Shown here in pieces: positions 16,137 through 25,392 of a DNA stretch of 64,000 bases (positions within the stretch are counted from its first letter, which is position 1; each line of letters begins with the position of its first letter). The stretch lies in contig CP134492.1 in the NCBI GenBank assembly GCA_031761875.1, positions 1,922,001 through 1,986,000 of the forward strand. The letters are read 5' to 3'. The notes under the pieces were generated by a model, which saw only the letters and a program-made list of their open reading frames with translations, searched no databases and was not told the origin of the DNA. A program made the position numbers and the translations under genes. This DNA comes from Bacillaceae bacterium IKA-2. Lineage in GTDB: Bacteria; Bacillota; Bacilli; Bacillales; Anaerobacillaceae.

Positions 16137-17894
16137 GTGTTTTCAGTTTTAAAAAATTTAAGCTGGTTTTTTAAAGAAAATTGGCGCCAGTATACAATTG
16201 CAATCATATTTTTATTGTTTGTTAGTTTATTAGAAGTTATTCCACCAAGGCTAATTGGAGTTTCAATCGACTTAATTCATCAAGGGACCTTAACGACGGG
16301 GAGTCTCGTTCAATTAATCGCAGTCTTTTGTGTACTAACTGTTTTGATGTATGCCTTTTCTTACATCTGGTTAAACAAACTATTTGGAAGTGCCTATCTT
16401 TTAGAAAGATCTTATCGTGCTAAAATTATGAACCACTTATTAAAGATGACACCAACGTTTTTTGAAAAAAATCGTACCGGAGATTTAATGGCGCGAGCTA
16501 CCAATGATTTAAAAGCAGTTGCCCTTACTGCCGGATTTGGAATTTTAACATTAGTAGATTCGACGATGTTTTTAGTAATTATTTTGTTTACAATGGGCTT
16601 TCTTGTCAGTTGGAAGCTTACTTTAGCAGCATTATTACCTTTACCAATCATGGCAATATTAATGAAGGTATATGGAAAAATTGTTCATGAACGTTTTACA
16701 AAAGCTCAAAATGCTTTCGGAAATATGAATGACCAAGTCTTAGAATCAATTGCTGGAGTTCGTGTCGTTCGCGCTTATGTACAAGAAGGACCGGACCAAA
16801 TGAGATTTAAAGATGTCACAGATGATGTCTTACAGAAAAATATATCTGTAGCAAAAATTGATGCTTTGTTTGAGCCGACTATTAAAGTACTGGTCGGACT
16901 AAGTTATTTAATTGGGTTAGGCTATGGTGCTTTTCTCGTTTTTTATAATGAAATTACCTTAGGAGAATTAGTTACTTTTAATATTTATTTAGGAATGTTA
17001 ATTTGGCCAATGTTTGCTATTGGTGAACTAATTAACATCATGCAGCGAGGAAATGCCTCTTTAAATCGGGTAATTGAAACTTTGACCTATAATCCTGATG
17101 TTCAAGATGTAAGTGGTTTGAAGAAGGTTGAAAAACCTGAGACAATTTCTTTTGCAAAAGTTTCGTTCAGTTATCCTAGCTCTCAACAAGATAATTTGAG
17201 TCAAATTAATTTTTCTTTACAACCTGGGCAAACCTTAGGGGTTGTTGGAAAAACAGGTAGTGGAAAAACAACCTTACTGAAACAATTATTAAGAGAATAT
17301 CCAATTGGATCTGGTTTGATTACAATTTCGGGCCATAATCTTGAAGAGATTGGCATGAAAACATTAAAAAGTTGGATTGGCTACGTTCCACAAGAACAAA
17401 TTTTATTTTCGAGAACGATAAAAGAAAATATTTTATTTGGAAAAGAAGATGCTAGTGAGGATGAAGTTTACCGTGTCTTAAAACTATCAAGTTTTCGAAA
17501 TGATGTGGAAACTTTACCAAAAGGGCTTGAAACCCTTGTTGGTGAAAAAGGAGTATCGTTATCCGGTGGACAAAAACAAAGAATTTCGATTGCAAGGGCA
17601 TTGCTAGTAAATCCTGAAATTCTTATTTTGGATGATGCGATGTCAGCTGTTGATGGAAAAACAGAAGCGCAAATCATTGAAAATATTCGCAGTGAGCGAG
17701 GCGGTAAAACAACCTTTATCTCAACTCATCGCCTTTCCGCAGTTAAACATGCAGATTTGATTCTAGTCCTAGAAGACGGAAAAGTGGTAGAAGAAGGAAC
17801 GCACACACAACTGATTAATAATAATGGCTGGTACAAACAGCAGTATGAACATCAGTTACTAGAAGCAAGTGTTAGTGAAGGGCGGGCGAACTAA
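16137..17894 (+). CDS. bmrC: Multidrug ABC exporter half, BmrC (YheI)-like
   Basis: 585 residues: six membrane helices (about 15-300) and a C-terminal ATPase domain. Walker A is GKTGSGKTT near 371, the signature is LSGGQKQRIS, and Walker B LILDDAM carries Asp500 where a catalytic Glu is normal. That makes this the degenerate-site partner of a heterodimer, as in B. subtilis BmrC. The start is GTG at 16137, because GGGGAGGA precedes it. The earlier TTG at 16104 lies in the T-run of terminator T2. The next gene starts directly after its stop. Likely role: efflux of several drugs, induced by translation inhibitors. Confidence 0.9.
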   Translation: MFSVLKNLSWFFKENWRQYTIAIIFLLFVSLLEVIPPRLIGVSIDLIHQGTLTTGSLVQLIAVFCVLTVLMYAFSYIWLNKLFGSAYLLERSYRAKIMNHLLKMTPTFFEKNRTGDLMARATNDLKAVALTAGFGILTLVDSTMFLVIILFTMGFLVSWKLTLAALLPLPIMAILMKVYGKIVHERFTKAQNAFGNMNDQVLESIAGVRVVRAYVQEGPDQMRFKDVTDDVLQKNISVAKIDALFEPTIKVLVGLSYLIGLGYGAFLVFYNEITLGELVTFNIYLGMLIWPMFAIGELINIMQRGNASLNRVIETLTYNPDVQDVSGLKKVEKPETISFAKVSFSYPSSQQDNLSQINFSLQPGQTLGVVGKTGSGKTTLLKQLLREYPIGSGLITISGHNLEEIGMKTLKSWIGYVPQEQILFSRTIKENILFGKEDASEDEVYRVLKLSSFRNDVETLPKGLETLVGEKGVSLSGGQKQRISIARALLVNPEILILDDAMSAVDGKTEAQIIENIRSERGGKTTFISTHRLSAVKHADLILVLEDGKVVEEGTHTQLINNNGWYKQQYEHQLLEASVSEGRAN

Positions 17895-19922
17895 ATGAGT
17901 GTAAGTAAACGATTGTTTCAATATGCACTTAGTTTTAAAAAACCAATTTTAATAGCGTTAGTCTTGTTAACGGTTGCCGTCGCTGCCGAGTTAACAGGAC
18001 CGTTTATTGCTAAGAGAATGATTGATACTCATATATTAGGAGTAGAGTTTCCATGGTATGAAACGACGCCTAGTGAAGCTGCAGTCCAATTTCAAGACCG
18101 TTTTTTTATTAGAGAAGATCATCTTGAAGAACAGAAGTTGATAAAAGAGGTACGAATTTTACAAGTTAGTAGGAACTACTACTTCATTGATGAACAAATT
18201 TCCTTTGATGGGAAAAGGCAAATAATTGGAGATCAACTTTTGATTTCCAATCAGGACGAGGAAGTTAGTTATTCTGCCGAAAAGTTATCTAGCAAAGAAG
18301 CATTTGCCTTTTTTGAACCTGAAATCCCAAAATTATTTCAATTAATGTTCATTTATTTCGGATTAATTTGTATCGCCGCATTGTTACATTACGGGCAAAA
18401 ATATTTATTACAAGTGTCAGCAAATAAAATTATCCAAAAAATGCGTCTAGATGTATTTGCCCACATTCAAACGTTACCGGTAAGTTATTTTGACAGGCTG
18501 CCAGCGGGGAAAATAGTTTCAAGGGTTACAAATGATACCGAGGCAATCCGTGATCTGTATGTGACAGTCCTTGCGACATTTTTTACATCGGTTATTTACA
18601 TGGTAGGGATTTACATTGCGCTATTTTTATTAGATGCTAAACTAGCCTTGATTTGCTTAGTTTTAGTGCCGATTTTAATCGTTTGGGTAAAATTATACCG
18701 CGTTTATGCTTCAGAATATAATCACCGCATTCGTTCTGTTCTAAGTGAAATTAACGGGATGATTAACGAGTCAATTCAAGGGATCCGGATCATTCAGGCG
18801 TTTGGCAGAGAAAAGAAATCAAATTCTGAGTTTGAAAAACTTAACCAAGAACATTTCTCGTTTCAAAGTAAATTATTAAAATTAAATTCGTTAACTTCGC
18901 ACAATTTAGTCGGTGTCTTTCGTAACTTAGCTTTTGTAGCGTTAATTTGGTATTTTGGTGGTGCTTCGCTAGGGATAGGCTCAGTTATTTCACTTGGTGT
19001 TTTGTATGCCTTTGTTGACTACTTAAACCGCCTTTTTCAACCGATTTCCCAATTAGTAAATCAATTAGCACAACTAGAGCAAGCACGTGTTGCTGGAGAA
19101 CGTGTCTTTGAGTTATTAGATGAAACAGGAGAAGACGTTTCAAGGAAAGTGTTGCCGAGATATAAAGGAAATGTTCGCTTTGATGACGTTTCTTTTGCCT
19201 ACACAGACAATAACTATGTCCTTAAAAATATTTCTTTCGAGGCCAAACAAGGAGAAACAATCGCTTTAGTTGGTCATACTGGATCTGGAAAAAGTTCAAT
19301 TATGAATCTATTATTTCGTTTTTATGATCATAATCAAGGGAAAATTACCATTGATGGAATTGATATATTAAAAATATCAAAGCAAGAAATGAGGGAGCAT
19401 ATGGGAATTGTTCTCCAAGATCCATTCTTATTTACAGGAACAATTGCTTCAAATGTAAGCTTGAATGATCTAAGTATTACACGAGCTCAAGTGCAGAAGG
19501 CTATTCAAGATGTTGGTGCTGACATTTTATTTAATCGCTTAGAGAAGGGTTTAGATGAGCCTGTCCTTGAAAAAGGCAGCACACTTTCAGCAGGTGAGCG
19601 CCAACTTATTTCGTTTGCGAGGGCACTTGCCTTTAATCCAGCGATCTTAATTTTAGATGAAGCAACAGCAAGTGTTGATACAGAAACTGAAGTAATTATC
19701 CAATCTGCTTTGGAAGTATTGAAACAAGGTAGAACAACATTAATTATTGCTCACCGCTTATCGACAATTAAGAAAGCTGACCAAATCTTAGTACTTGATA
19801 GCGGAAAGATTGTCGAAAGAGGCAACCACCATCAACTCATGGAGCAAAAGGGAAAATACTATCAAATGTATCAACTTCAGCTAGGTCAAAATCTTGAGAA
19901 GATAAAGCGGAATGTGATATAA
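17895..19922 (+). CDS. bmrD: Multidrug ABC exporter half, BmrD (YheH)-like
   Basis: 675 residues, the partner of BmrC, with its ATG directly after the BmrC stop. Residues about 45-145 are an extra hydrophilic segment between TM1 and TM2, longer than in ordinary exporters; this matches the extracellular domain known from BmrD. The ATPase domain has Walker A GHTGSGKSS and a full Walker B with catalytic Glu589 (LDEATASVD), but the signature is altered to LSAGERQLIS. The active ATP site should therefore use BmrD Walker motifs with the BmrC signature. Confidence 0.9.
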   Translation: MSVSKRLFQYALSFKKPILIALVLLTVAVAAELTGPFIAKRMIDTHILGVEFPWYETTPSEAAVQFQDRFFIREDHLEEQKLIKEVRILQVSRNYYFIDEQISFDGKRQIIGDQLLISNQDEEVSYSAEKLSSKEAFAFFEPEIPKLFQLMFIYFGLICIAALLHYGQKYLLQVSANKIIQKMRLDVFAHIQTLPVSYFDRLPAGKIVSRVTNDTEAIRDLYVTVLATFFTSVIYMVGIYIALFLLDAKLALICLVLVPILIVWVKLYRVYASEYNHRIRSVLSEINGMINESIQGIRIIQAFGREKKSNSEFEKLNQEHFSFQSKLLKLNSLTSHNLVGVFRNLAFVALIWYFGGASLGIGSVISLGVLYAFVDYLNRLFQPISQLVNQLAQLEQARVAGERVFELLDETGEDVSRKVLPRYKGNVRFDDVSFAYTDNNYVLKNISFEAKQGETIALVGHTGSGKSSIMNLLFRFYDHNQGKITIDGIDILKISKQEMREHMGIVLQDPFLFTGTIASNVSLNDLSITRAQVQKAIQDVGADILFNRLEKGLDEPVLEKGSTLSAGERQLISFARALAFNPAILILDEATASVDTETEVIIQSALEVLKQGRTTLIIAHRLSTIKKADQILVLDSGKIVERGNHHQLMEQKGKYYQMYQLQLGQNLEKIKRNVI

Positions 19923-20025
19923 AGAGGTAGAGATATGTGGCAGTGTCAAAGTTAGGTGGTAACCTCTTGCTGCTTCGAATCAAACTTTAAATTCAAAATA
20001 AACTGTTGTAGAGGCGCTGAAAAAA

Positions 20026-20367
20026 ATGATTGAAGTTACAGAAGCAGAAATGAATAAGCTCCTAAGTGAAAAGAAGAAAAGTGTGATTATTTTTTATTGT
20101 TATACGCCTTTATGTGGAACGTGTAATCTAGCAAGGCAGATGTTAGAGGAGTGGCACCAAAGCAATTCAACGGCAACCATCTATTCTGTCAATCTTAATC
20201 TTAATCGAACACTCCCGTTAAAATGGCAAATAAAAAGTGTTCCATATGTCGCCATTGTATTAAACGGTGAAAAAGTTCATCAATTTTATGCAATTCATTC
20301 AATTGAAAACATTGACCGCCAGCTTACTCCATTTATCAGGAACGGAGAAAATGGCGATAAAGGATGA
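20026..20367 (+). CDS. yusE: YusE-like thioredoxin-fold protein
   Basis: 113 residues with a thioredoxin fold and the redox motif CGTC in YTPLCGTCNLARQML, plus the cis-proline loop SVPYVAI. The family position of the first cysteine pair and the short length match B. subtilis YusE, whose function is unproven. It follows bmrD by 103 bases and could be read from the same transcript. A terminator follows at 20390. The link with the YusF-like gene upstream recalls the yusE-yusF neighbourhood in B. subtilis, here split by bmrCD. Confidence 0.78.
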   Translation: MIEVTEAEMNKLLSEKKKSVIIFYCYTPLCGTCNLARQMLEEWHQSNSTATIYSVNLNLNRTLPLKWQIKSVPYVAIVLNGEKVHQFYAIHSIENIDRQLTPFIRNGENGDKG

Positions 20368-20389
20368 TTTGTTTCCATGTGAAAATATA

Positions 20390-20436
20390 TAAATAAGCCA
20401 CCTCGATAAATCATTTTATTAAGGGGGCTTATTTTA
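20390..20436 (+). terminator. Terminator after yusE
   Basis: AAATAAGCCACCT pairs with AGGGGGCTTATTT (one mismatch) and ends in TTTT. Confidence 0.7.
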
Positions 20437-20647
20437 ATGAAAGCAGCCAGCAGTATTAAGTTCTTAATAATTAGAGACGAGACACCCTGGCCGTAACAAA
20501 ATGAACAATTCCTACTATAAAATAACTAGTAGAAACAGTACTTATTATGGTAAGATATTCAAAAATATAGTTGGGAAAAGCTTCAGGATTAAACACTAGG
20601 TTAATACATTATTCATTGGGTAAGAGCCCTCAAAAGGAGACAAAAGC

Positions 20648-22264
20648 ATGAGTGGTGAAGTGAAAATATCTGCTGCCACTAGTAAATATGGAATGGTATC
20701 AACAGCCTCCAAACAAGCGACTGAAGCAGGCGTGAAAATGCTTGAGCTAGGTGGAAATGCTGTCGATGCTGCTGTTGCTGCTGCGTTATGTTTAGGAGTA
20801 ACTGAGCCACAAGCATCAGGGCTAGGCGGACAATCGATGGCGCTGCTTTATTTGCGAGAACAAAATCGTGTCTTTGTCTTAGATGGTTCCTCACGTGCAC
20901 CATTTACGATACAACCACACAAAAATCCACTAAATCCGTTAAAACTAGGAATACAATCGACAACAGTTCCATCGACCCCGGCAACGCTTGGATATATGCA
21001 AGAGAAATATGGAAAACTTGACTTTAGTCAAGTTTGTGCACCGGCAATTACTGCTGCTAAAGGTGGATTTGTCGTTTCGGCTTTACAGTATCGTTTATTA
21101 AAAAAAGAGAAAGATCATTTAAGACTAGATCCTTTAATTGAAAAAAATTTTTTTGATGATAACGAACCGATTCAAGCGGGAAAAACAATCAGGCAACCGG
21201 AACTAGCTGATTGTTTGACGACGATGGAGAAAAATGGCTGGCAAGACTTTTATCTTGGCACGATTGCAAAAAAAATAATCGCTGATATGGAGCATCGAGG
21301 CGGTCTAATCTCTGCTACTGATCTTTGCCAAATTCCTAATCCAGTTGAAAGAGAAGTCCTTGAAAGCAGCTATAGCGATTATACCATTTATACATTTCCA
21401 CCACCCGGCGCTGGTAGGGTGCTAGTGCAAATTTTAAATACATTAGAATGTTTTCCGCCTGAATTACTCGATCCTGAGGAGCCGATTGGAGCAGTCATTT
21501 TTTCGTTAGCATTTCGATTTGCATTAACGGATCGTCAAAGAATGCCAATTCACCCTGATTATTATTTACAAACAGTAAACAATCTAATGCAGAATAAACA
21601 ATATGCTGGTGAACTAGCGGGTAGAATTAAAGATATTGCTAAATTTACATTTCAAGATAAATATACACCGCCGCCGCATTCAGGTGAAACGACACATTTA
21701 TCCGTCATTGATCATGAAGGTAATGCAGTTGGAATTACCCAATCAATTGAGCTTGTTTTTGGTAGTAAAACGATGGCTCACGATCTTGGTTTCTTTTACA
21801 ATAATTACATGAGTGCATTTGAGTATAAAAATATGGCTCATCCATATTATTTATTACCAGGTGGAAAACCATGGAGTAGTGTTGCTCCGACGTTATTATT
21901 TAAAGACGGTTTTCCAAAATATTTATTAGGAAGTCCTGGTAGTGCTCGGATTTCAACGAGCCTTTCCCAAGTGATTTCAAGAATTGTTGACGGTGGACAA
22001 GATTTAGCAACAGCGATAGCTGCTCCTCGTTTTCATGCTTCTGATACAGGGCAGTTACAAATTGAAAAAAGCCGTTATAAACATGAAGTTATTGATGCGC
22101 TTAGCTTCATTGGCTTTGAGTTAAAAAAACGAAGTGCTTACAGTTTTTATTTAGGCTGTGTACAAGCTGTCGAAGTTTTGCAGCATGACCCACAAATATT
22201 TTTAGGAGTTGCTGACCCAAGGCGTGATGGGACGGCAAAAGGTCCTGATAAATCTATTAAATGA
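20648..22264 (+). CDS. Gamma-glutamyltransferase family protein (YwrD-like)
   Basis: 538 residues of the Ntn-hydrolase gamma-glutamyltransferase family. The precursor processes itself at a conserved Thr: here Thr348 in SGETTHLSVID. Other family motifs are GGNAVDAAVAAALCLGVTEPQASGLGGQ near the N-terminus and LGSPGSARI near residue 437. No signal peptide, so unlike secreted Ggt it is probably cytoplasmic, as B. subtilis YwrD. AAAAGGAG precedes the ATG. It is the first of three tightly spaced genes ending at a strong terminator, suggesting work on a gamma-glutamyl or N-acyl amino-acid compound. Confidence 0.88.
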   Translation: MSGEVKISAATSKYGMVSTASKQATEAGVKMLELGGNAVDAAVAAALCLGVTEPQASGLGGQSMALLYLREQNRVFVLDGSSRAPFTIQPHKNPLNPLKLGIQSTTVPSTPATLGYMQEKYGKLDFSQVCAPAITAAKGGFVVSALQYRLLKKEKDHLRLDPLIEKNFFDDNEPIQAGKTIRQPELADCLTTMEKNGWQDFYLGTIAKKIIADMEHRGGLISATDLCQIPNPVEREVLESSYSDYTIYTFPPPGAGRVLVQILNTLECFPPELLDPEEPIGAVIFSLAFRFALTDRQRMPIHPDYYLQTVNNLMQNKQYAGELAGRIKDIAKFTFQDKYTPPPHSGETTHLSVIDHEGNAVGITQSIELVFGSKTMAHDLGFFYNNYMSAFEYKNMAHPYYLLPGGKPWSSVAPTLLFKDGFPKYLLGSPGSARISTSLSQVISRIVDGGQDLATAIAAPRFHASDTGQLQIEKSRYKHEVIDALSFIGFELKKRSAYSFYLGCVQAVEVLQHDPQIFLGVADPRRDGTAKGPDKSIK

Positions 22265-22282
22265 CAAGGGGGCGTGTAGACT

Positions 22283-24427
22283 ATGAAAATCGCTATTGTT
22301 TATAACAGAGAAAGTAAGGCAGTAATTAATTTATTCGGGACGCTTAACCGTGAAAAATATGGTTTAGAAACGATAAAAAACATTAAAGATGCTTTAGTTG
22401 CCAGTGGACATCAAGTAAAAACGTTCGAAGGTGACAAAAATATCATTAAAAAATTAGAAGAATTTATGCCATCGGTTATTTCTGGTGAACGCCCAGGCTT
22501 AGTTTTTAATCTTAGTTATGGGATTCAAGGAAAAGGGAGATACATGCACGTACCTGGTATATTAGAAATGCTTGGAATCCCTTATGTCGGCTCTGGTCCA
22601 CAGACGCATGCAATGGCCTTAGATAAAATTGTCACGAAAATGATTTTAATTCAAAAAGGCTTACCGACACCGAAATTTGCGGTCATGGATAAACCTGATT
22701 CGCCTATAAAAGAAATTTTAACCTATCCGTTAATTGTTAAGCCGAAAGATGAAGCTGTTTCGTTTGGATTAAAAATTGTTCATAATGAGGCTGAACTTCG
22801 CGAGGGAGTTCGTGGCATTTATGAAGCTTTTCAAACGCCAACGCTCGTTGAAGAGTATATTGAAGGTCGAGAAGTTAACGTCGGTTTACTTGGCAACAAT
22901 CCTCCTGTGGCGCTTCCACCAGTTGAACTCATTTTTGGAGATGGCCCGCAAATATACACCTATGAAGATAAAAAAAACCTAAGTGGTCGAAAAGTAGGGA
23001 AAGTTTGTCCAGCAGCACTTTCAGAAGAACAAACGAAAAAAGTCCAACAACTGGCGATTGATACGTTTAATGCAATTGATTGTTATGATAGCGCTAGAGT
23101 TGACTTTCGAATCGATAAGGACGGAAATCCCTACATATTAGAAGTCAATTCAATGGCAAGTTTAGGAGCTGATGGATCTTTTGTTTTTGCCGCAGAAAAA
23201 ATAGGTCTAGATTACGTAAAATTAATGAATCGGCTTATTGAAGTAGCCTGTGAACGTTATTTTGGCCCGCATTTGATTAATAGTATTAGCAATGATGCAT
23301 CAGAAGAAGCGTTACAACTTTTTAATAAAATTACTGGAAATCGTGACAAAGTTGAAGCCGAATTAAAAGTTTGGACAAACTTACCAAGTTGGACAGAAGA
23401 CCCAGTTGGCTTAAGTACAGTTATTAGAAAGCTTGAAGAACGTTGTAAAAAGCTAGGTTTAAGAGTTGTAGATCAGTATACAAATGGGAGATCCGCTTGG
23501 ACATATGAAACAAAGGCTGGCTTTAAAGATGGAACATTACTAGTGTTGCCGATTGATATTCCGGGTAATCGACGCGGTTTTCCAATTCCATTTCGGAAAG
23601 AGGAAGAATGGGTGTACGGAGAAGGGATCGCTTCGAGTCGTGGTGGCTTAGTAACAATATTAAGTGCTTTTACAGCTTTAAAAGAACTTAAATTATTAGG
23701 TGAGAAAAATATCGGATTATTTTTCTATGCTGATGAGGGACGCGGAATGCGTTACAGTAGTCCAACGTTACGTGAAGCTGCCAAAGAAGCAAAACAAGTC
23801 ATTGTCATGCAACCTGGTTTTACAGGTGGAAGAGTAGCAGACCAACGCCGTGGTTCGAAAAAATATAGTGTAATTGTTGAAGGGGATCCTTTAAGAGTTG
23901 GAAATCTTTCAAAGCAACTAGATGTACTGAGTTATTTCATCCAACAAGCAGAAAAACTAAAAAAAATTGGTAGTCCAGATAAGAAATTAACAGTTGCAGT
24001 GCAAGATGTTCAATCCGATCGTTACAGTGTCTTATTACCACATCGAGTACATGCAACCGTATATGTTACGTATCTTGATGAGAAGCTCGCTGCTGATGCT
24101 GAAAAGCAATTACGAGAAATTTTTAAAGCAAACTTAAAAGGAATGCAAACGTATATTGAAAAATTGGTTGAACGACCACCATTAGTAAGAAAGAAAAAAA
24201 ATCCGTTAATTCAGCAACTTAGTAAAATAAGTGAACAATGGAACGTACCATTTGGAACAGAATCAAGCTTGTTAGCGACAGCGGCTGGTGAAATTAAAAA
24301 TCATATCCCGGTTATTTGTGGCTTTGCACCAGCCAGTAAAGATTTATATACACCTAATGAAGCCATTCATCGCCAAGAGCTGATTCAACGGTCATTACTT
24401 TTAGCAATGTTTTTGTTAGAGCAGTAA
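22283..24427 (+). CDS. ATP-grasp ligase fused to a degenerate M20 peptidase-like domain
   Basis: 714 residues. Residues 1-335 are a D-Ala-D-Ala-ligase-type ATP-grasp domain: EMLGIPYVGSGPQTHAMALDK, PLIVKPKDEAVSFG, the YDSARVDFRID and PYILEVNSMASL metal/ATP sites. Residues about 345-714 resemble an M20 aminoacylase/carboxypeptidase fold, but the metal ligands look lost: the usual H-x-D reads PID (VLPIDIPG), the second Asp is Ser in GEGIASSRGG, and the Glu-Glu pair is altered (YADEGRGM). I infer an amide or peptide ligase with a non-catalytic peptidase-like half that may bind substrate. The partner genes on each side overlap this in theme. GGGGGCG precedes the ATG. Confidence 0.78.
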   Translation: MKIAIVYNRESKAVINLFGTLNREKYGLETIKNIKDALVASGHQVKTFEGDKNIIKKLEEFMPSVISGERPGLVFNLSYGIQGKGRYMHVPGILEMLGIPYVGSGPQTHAMALDKIVTKMILIQKGLPTPKFAVMDKPDSPIKEILTYPLIVKPKDEAVSFGLKIVHNEAELREGVRGIYEAFQTPTLVEEYIEGREVNVGLLGNNPPVALPPVELIFGDGPQIYTYEDKKNLSGRKVGKVCPAALSEEQTKKVQQLAIDTFNAIDCYDSARVDFRIDKDGNPYILEVNSMASLGADGSFVFAAEKIGLDYVKLMNRLIEVACERYFGPHLINSISNDASEEALQLFNKITGNRDKVEAELKVWTNLPSWTEDPVGLSTVIRKLEERCKKLGLRVVDQYTNGRSAWTYETKAGFKDGTLLVLPIDIPGNRRGFPIPFRKEEEWVYGEGIASSRGGLVTILSAFTALKELKLLGEKNIGLFFYADEGRGMRYSSPTLREAAKEAKQVIVMQPGFTGGRVADQRRGSKKYSVIVEGDPLRVGNLSKQLDVLSYFIQQAEKLKKIGSPDKKLTVAVQDVQSDRYSVLLPHRVHATVYVTYLDEKLAADAEKQLREIFKANLKGMQTYIEKLVERPPLVRKKKNPLIQQLSKISEQWNVPFGTESSLLATAAGEIKNHIPVICGFAPASKDLYTPNEAIHRQELIQRSLLLAMFLLEQ

Positions 24428-24429
24428 CA

Positions 24430-25275
24430 GTGAAGAGCATAGAGCGGAAATTACCGATTGTTATTTCTGTCCCACATGGTGGATTGACTATTCCGAAAGA
24501 GCTTGCTGCTAAATTTTTATTAACAACAGAAGAAGTATTGTTTGATTGTGATACGTGGGAGCGCCAACTTTACAATTTTAAAAACGATGTAGAAGAGTAT
24601 GTTGATACCGATATTTCACGACTTGTCATTGATATGAACCGTGCGGAAAATGATTTGCCACCTGAAAACCCTGATGGCGTTGTAAAACTGTTATCAGTTG
24701 CAAAAAAACGAGTTTGGATCTATTCAGAAGGACTTTCTCAAACCGAAATAGCTACTTTAATGAAAAGGTATTATCATCCATATCAGAAAAGGTTAGTGGA
24801 AGCCTCGAAAAATAAAAAAGTAATTTTAGGCTTAGATTGTCATACAATGTTAGATGTTGGCCCCACTCCAAACAGTATAGAATGGAAAAAGCGACCATTG
24901 TTTTGTATCGGGAATCGCGGCTCGTTAACAGGTGAACAATTGAACGAAGCAATTACAGCACCAACGCAATTAATGATTAAGTTTAAACAGTTGTTAGAAA
25001 ACAAGTTTGCCGTGTTTATAGAGAAAAAGATCGAAGTACCAATGGTGACGATTAATCAACCATTTGCAGGTGGCTATATTACAAAATTTCATGGTAATCA
25101 AGGGAATATCCCTTGGATCCAATTAGAAATCAATCGTTGCTTATATTTACCGAGTAATACCAAGTTAACAACACTTCCGAATCAGCAGAGTCAGACTAAA
25201 TTAACAGAAGTAAAAAATCTATTGTACGAAACATTTACTGAATTAATTATCTGGTGGAAAACTCACCAATGTTAA
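24430..25275 (+). CDS. N-formylglutamate amidohydrolase family protein
   Basis: 281 residues of the FGase (HutG-type) family, Zn-dependent amidases that free amino acids from N-formyl or similar groups. Visible motifs are VISVPHGGLTIP at the start, FDCDTWERQLYNF, LVIDMNRAEND, the metal-site LGLDCHTMLDVGP and EINRCLYLP near the end. The start is GTG at 24430, two bases after the upstream stop with no good ribosome site, so it is probably coupled to that gene. Together with the transferase and ligase it suggests making or clearing an N-acylated or gamma-glutamylated amino acid. The substrate is unknown. Confidence 0.82.
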   Translation: MKSIERKLPIVISVPHGGLTIPKELAAKFLLTTEEVLFDCDTWERQLYNFKNDVEEYVDTDISRLVIDMNRAENDLPPENPDGVVKLLSVAKKRVWIYSEGLSQTEIATLMKRYYHPYQKRLVEASKNKKVILGLDCHTMLDVGPTPNSIEWKKRPLFCIGNRGSLTGEQLNEAITAPTQLMIKFKQLLENKFAVFIEKKIEVPMVTINQPFAGGYITKFHGNQGNIPWIQLEINRCLYLPSNTKLTTLPNQQSQTKLTEVKNLLYETFTELIIWWKTHQC

Positions 25276-25320
25276 TAAAGAGGCAGCTCACTTGTGAGCT
25301 GCCTCTTTATTAACATTGGT
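25265..25320 (+). terminator. Perfect 26-bp stem terminator of the ggt cluster
   Basis: Arms 25265-25290 and 25295-25320 are fully complementary with loop CTTG. The left arm includes the stop codon of the amidohydrolase gene. The inner GC-rich part followed by CTCTTTATT gives a classic intrinsic terminator that also works on the other strand. Confidence 0.9.
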
Positions 25321-25392
25321 AAAAATTAAGTTGTATTAATTAATTGTTGGGAAAAGCTATTTTTGTACACATATAGAAGGAGGCATTTAACT

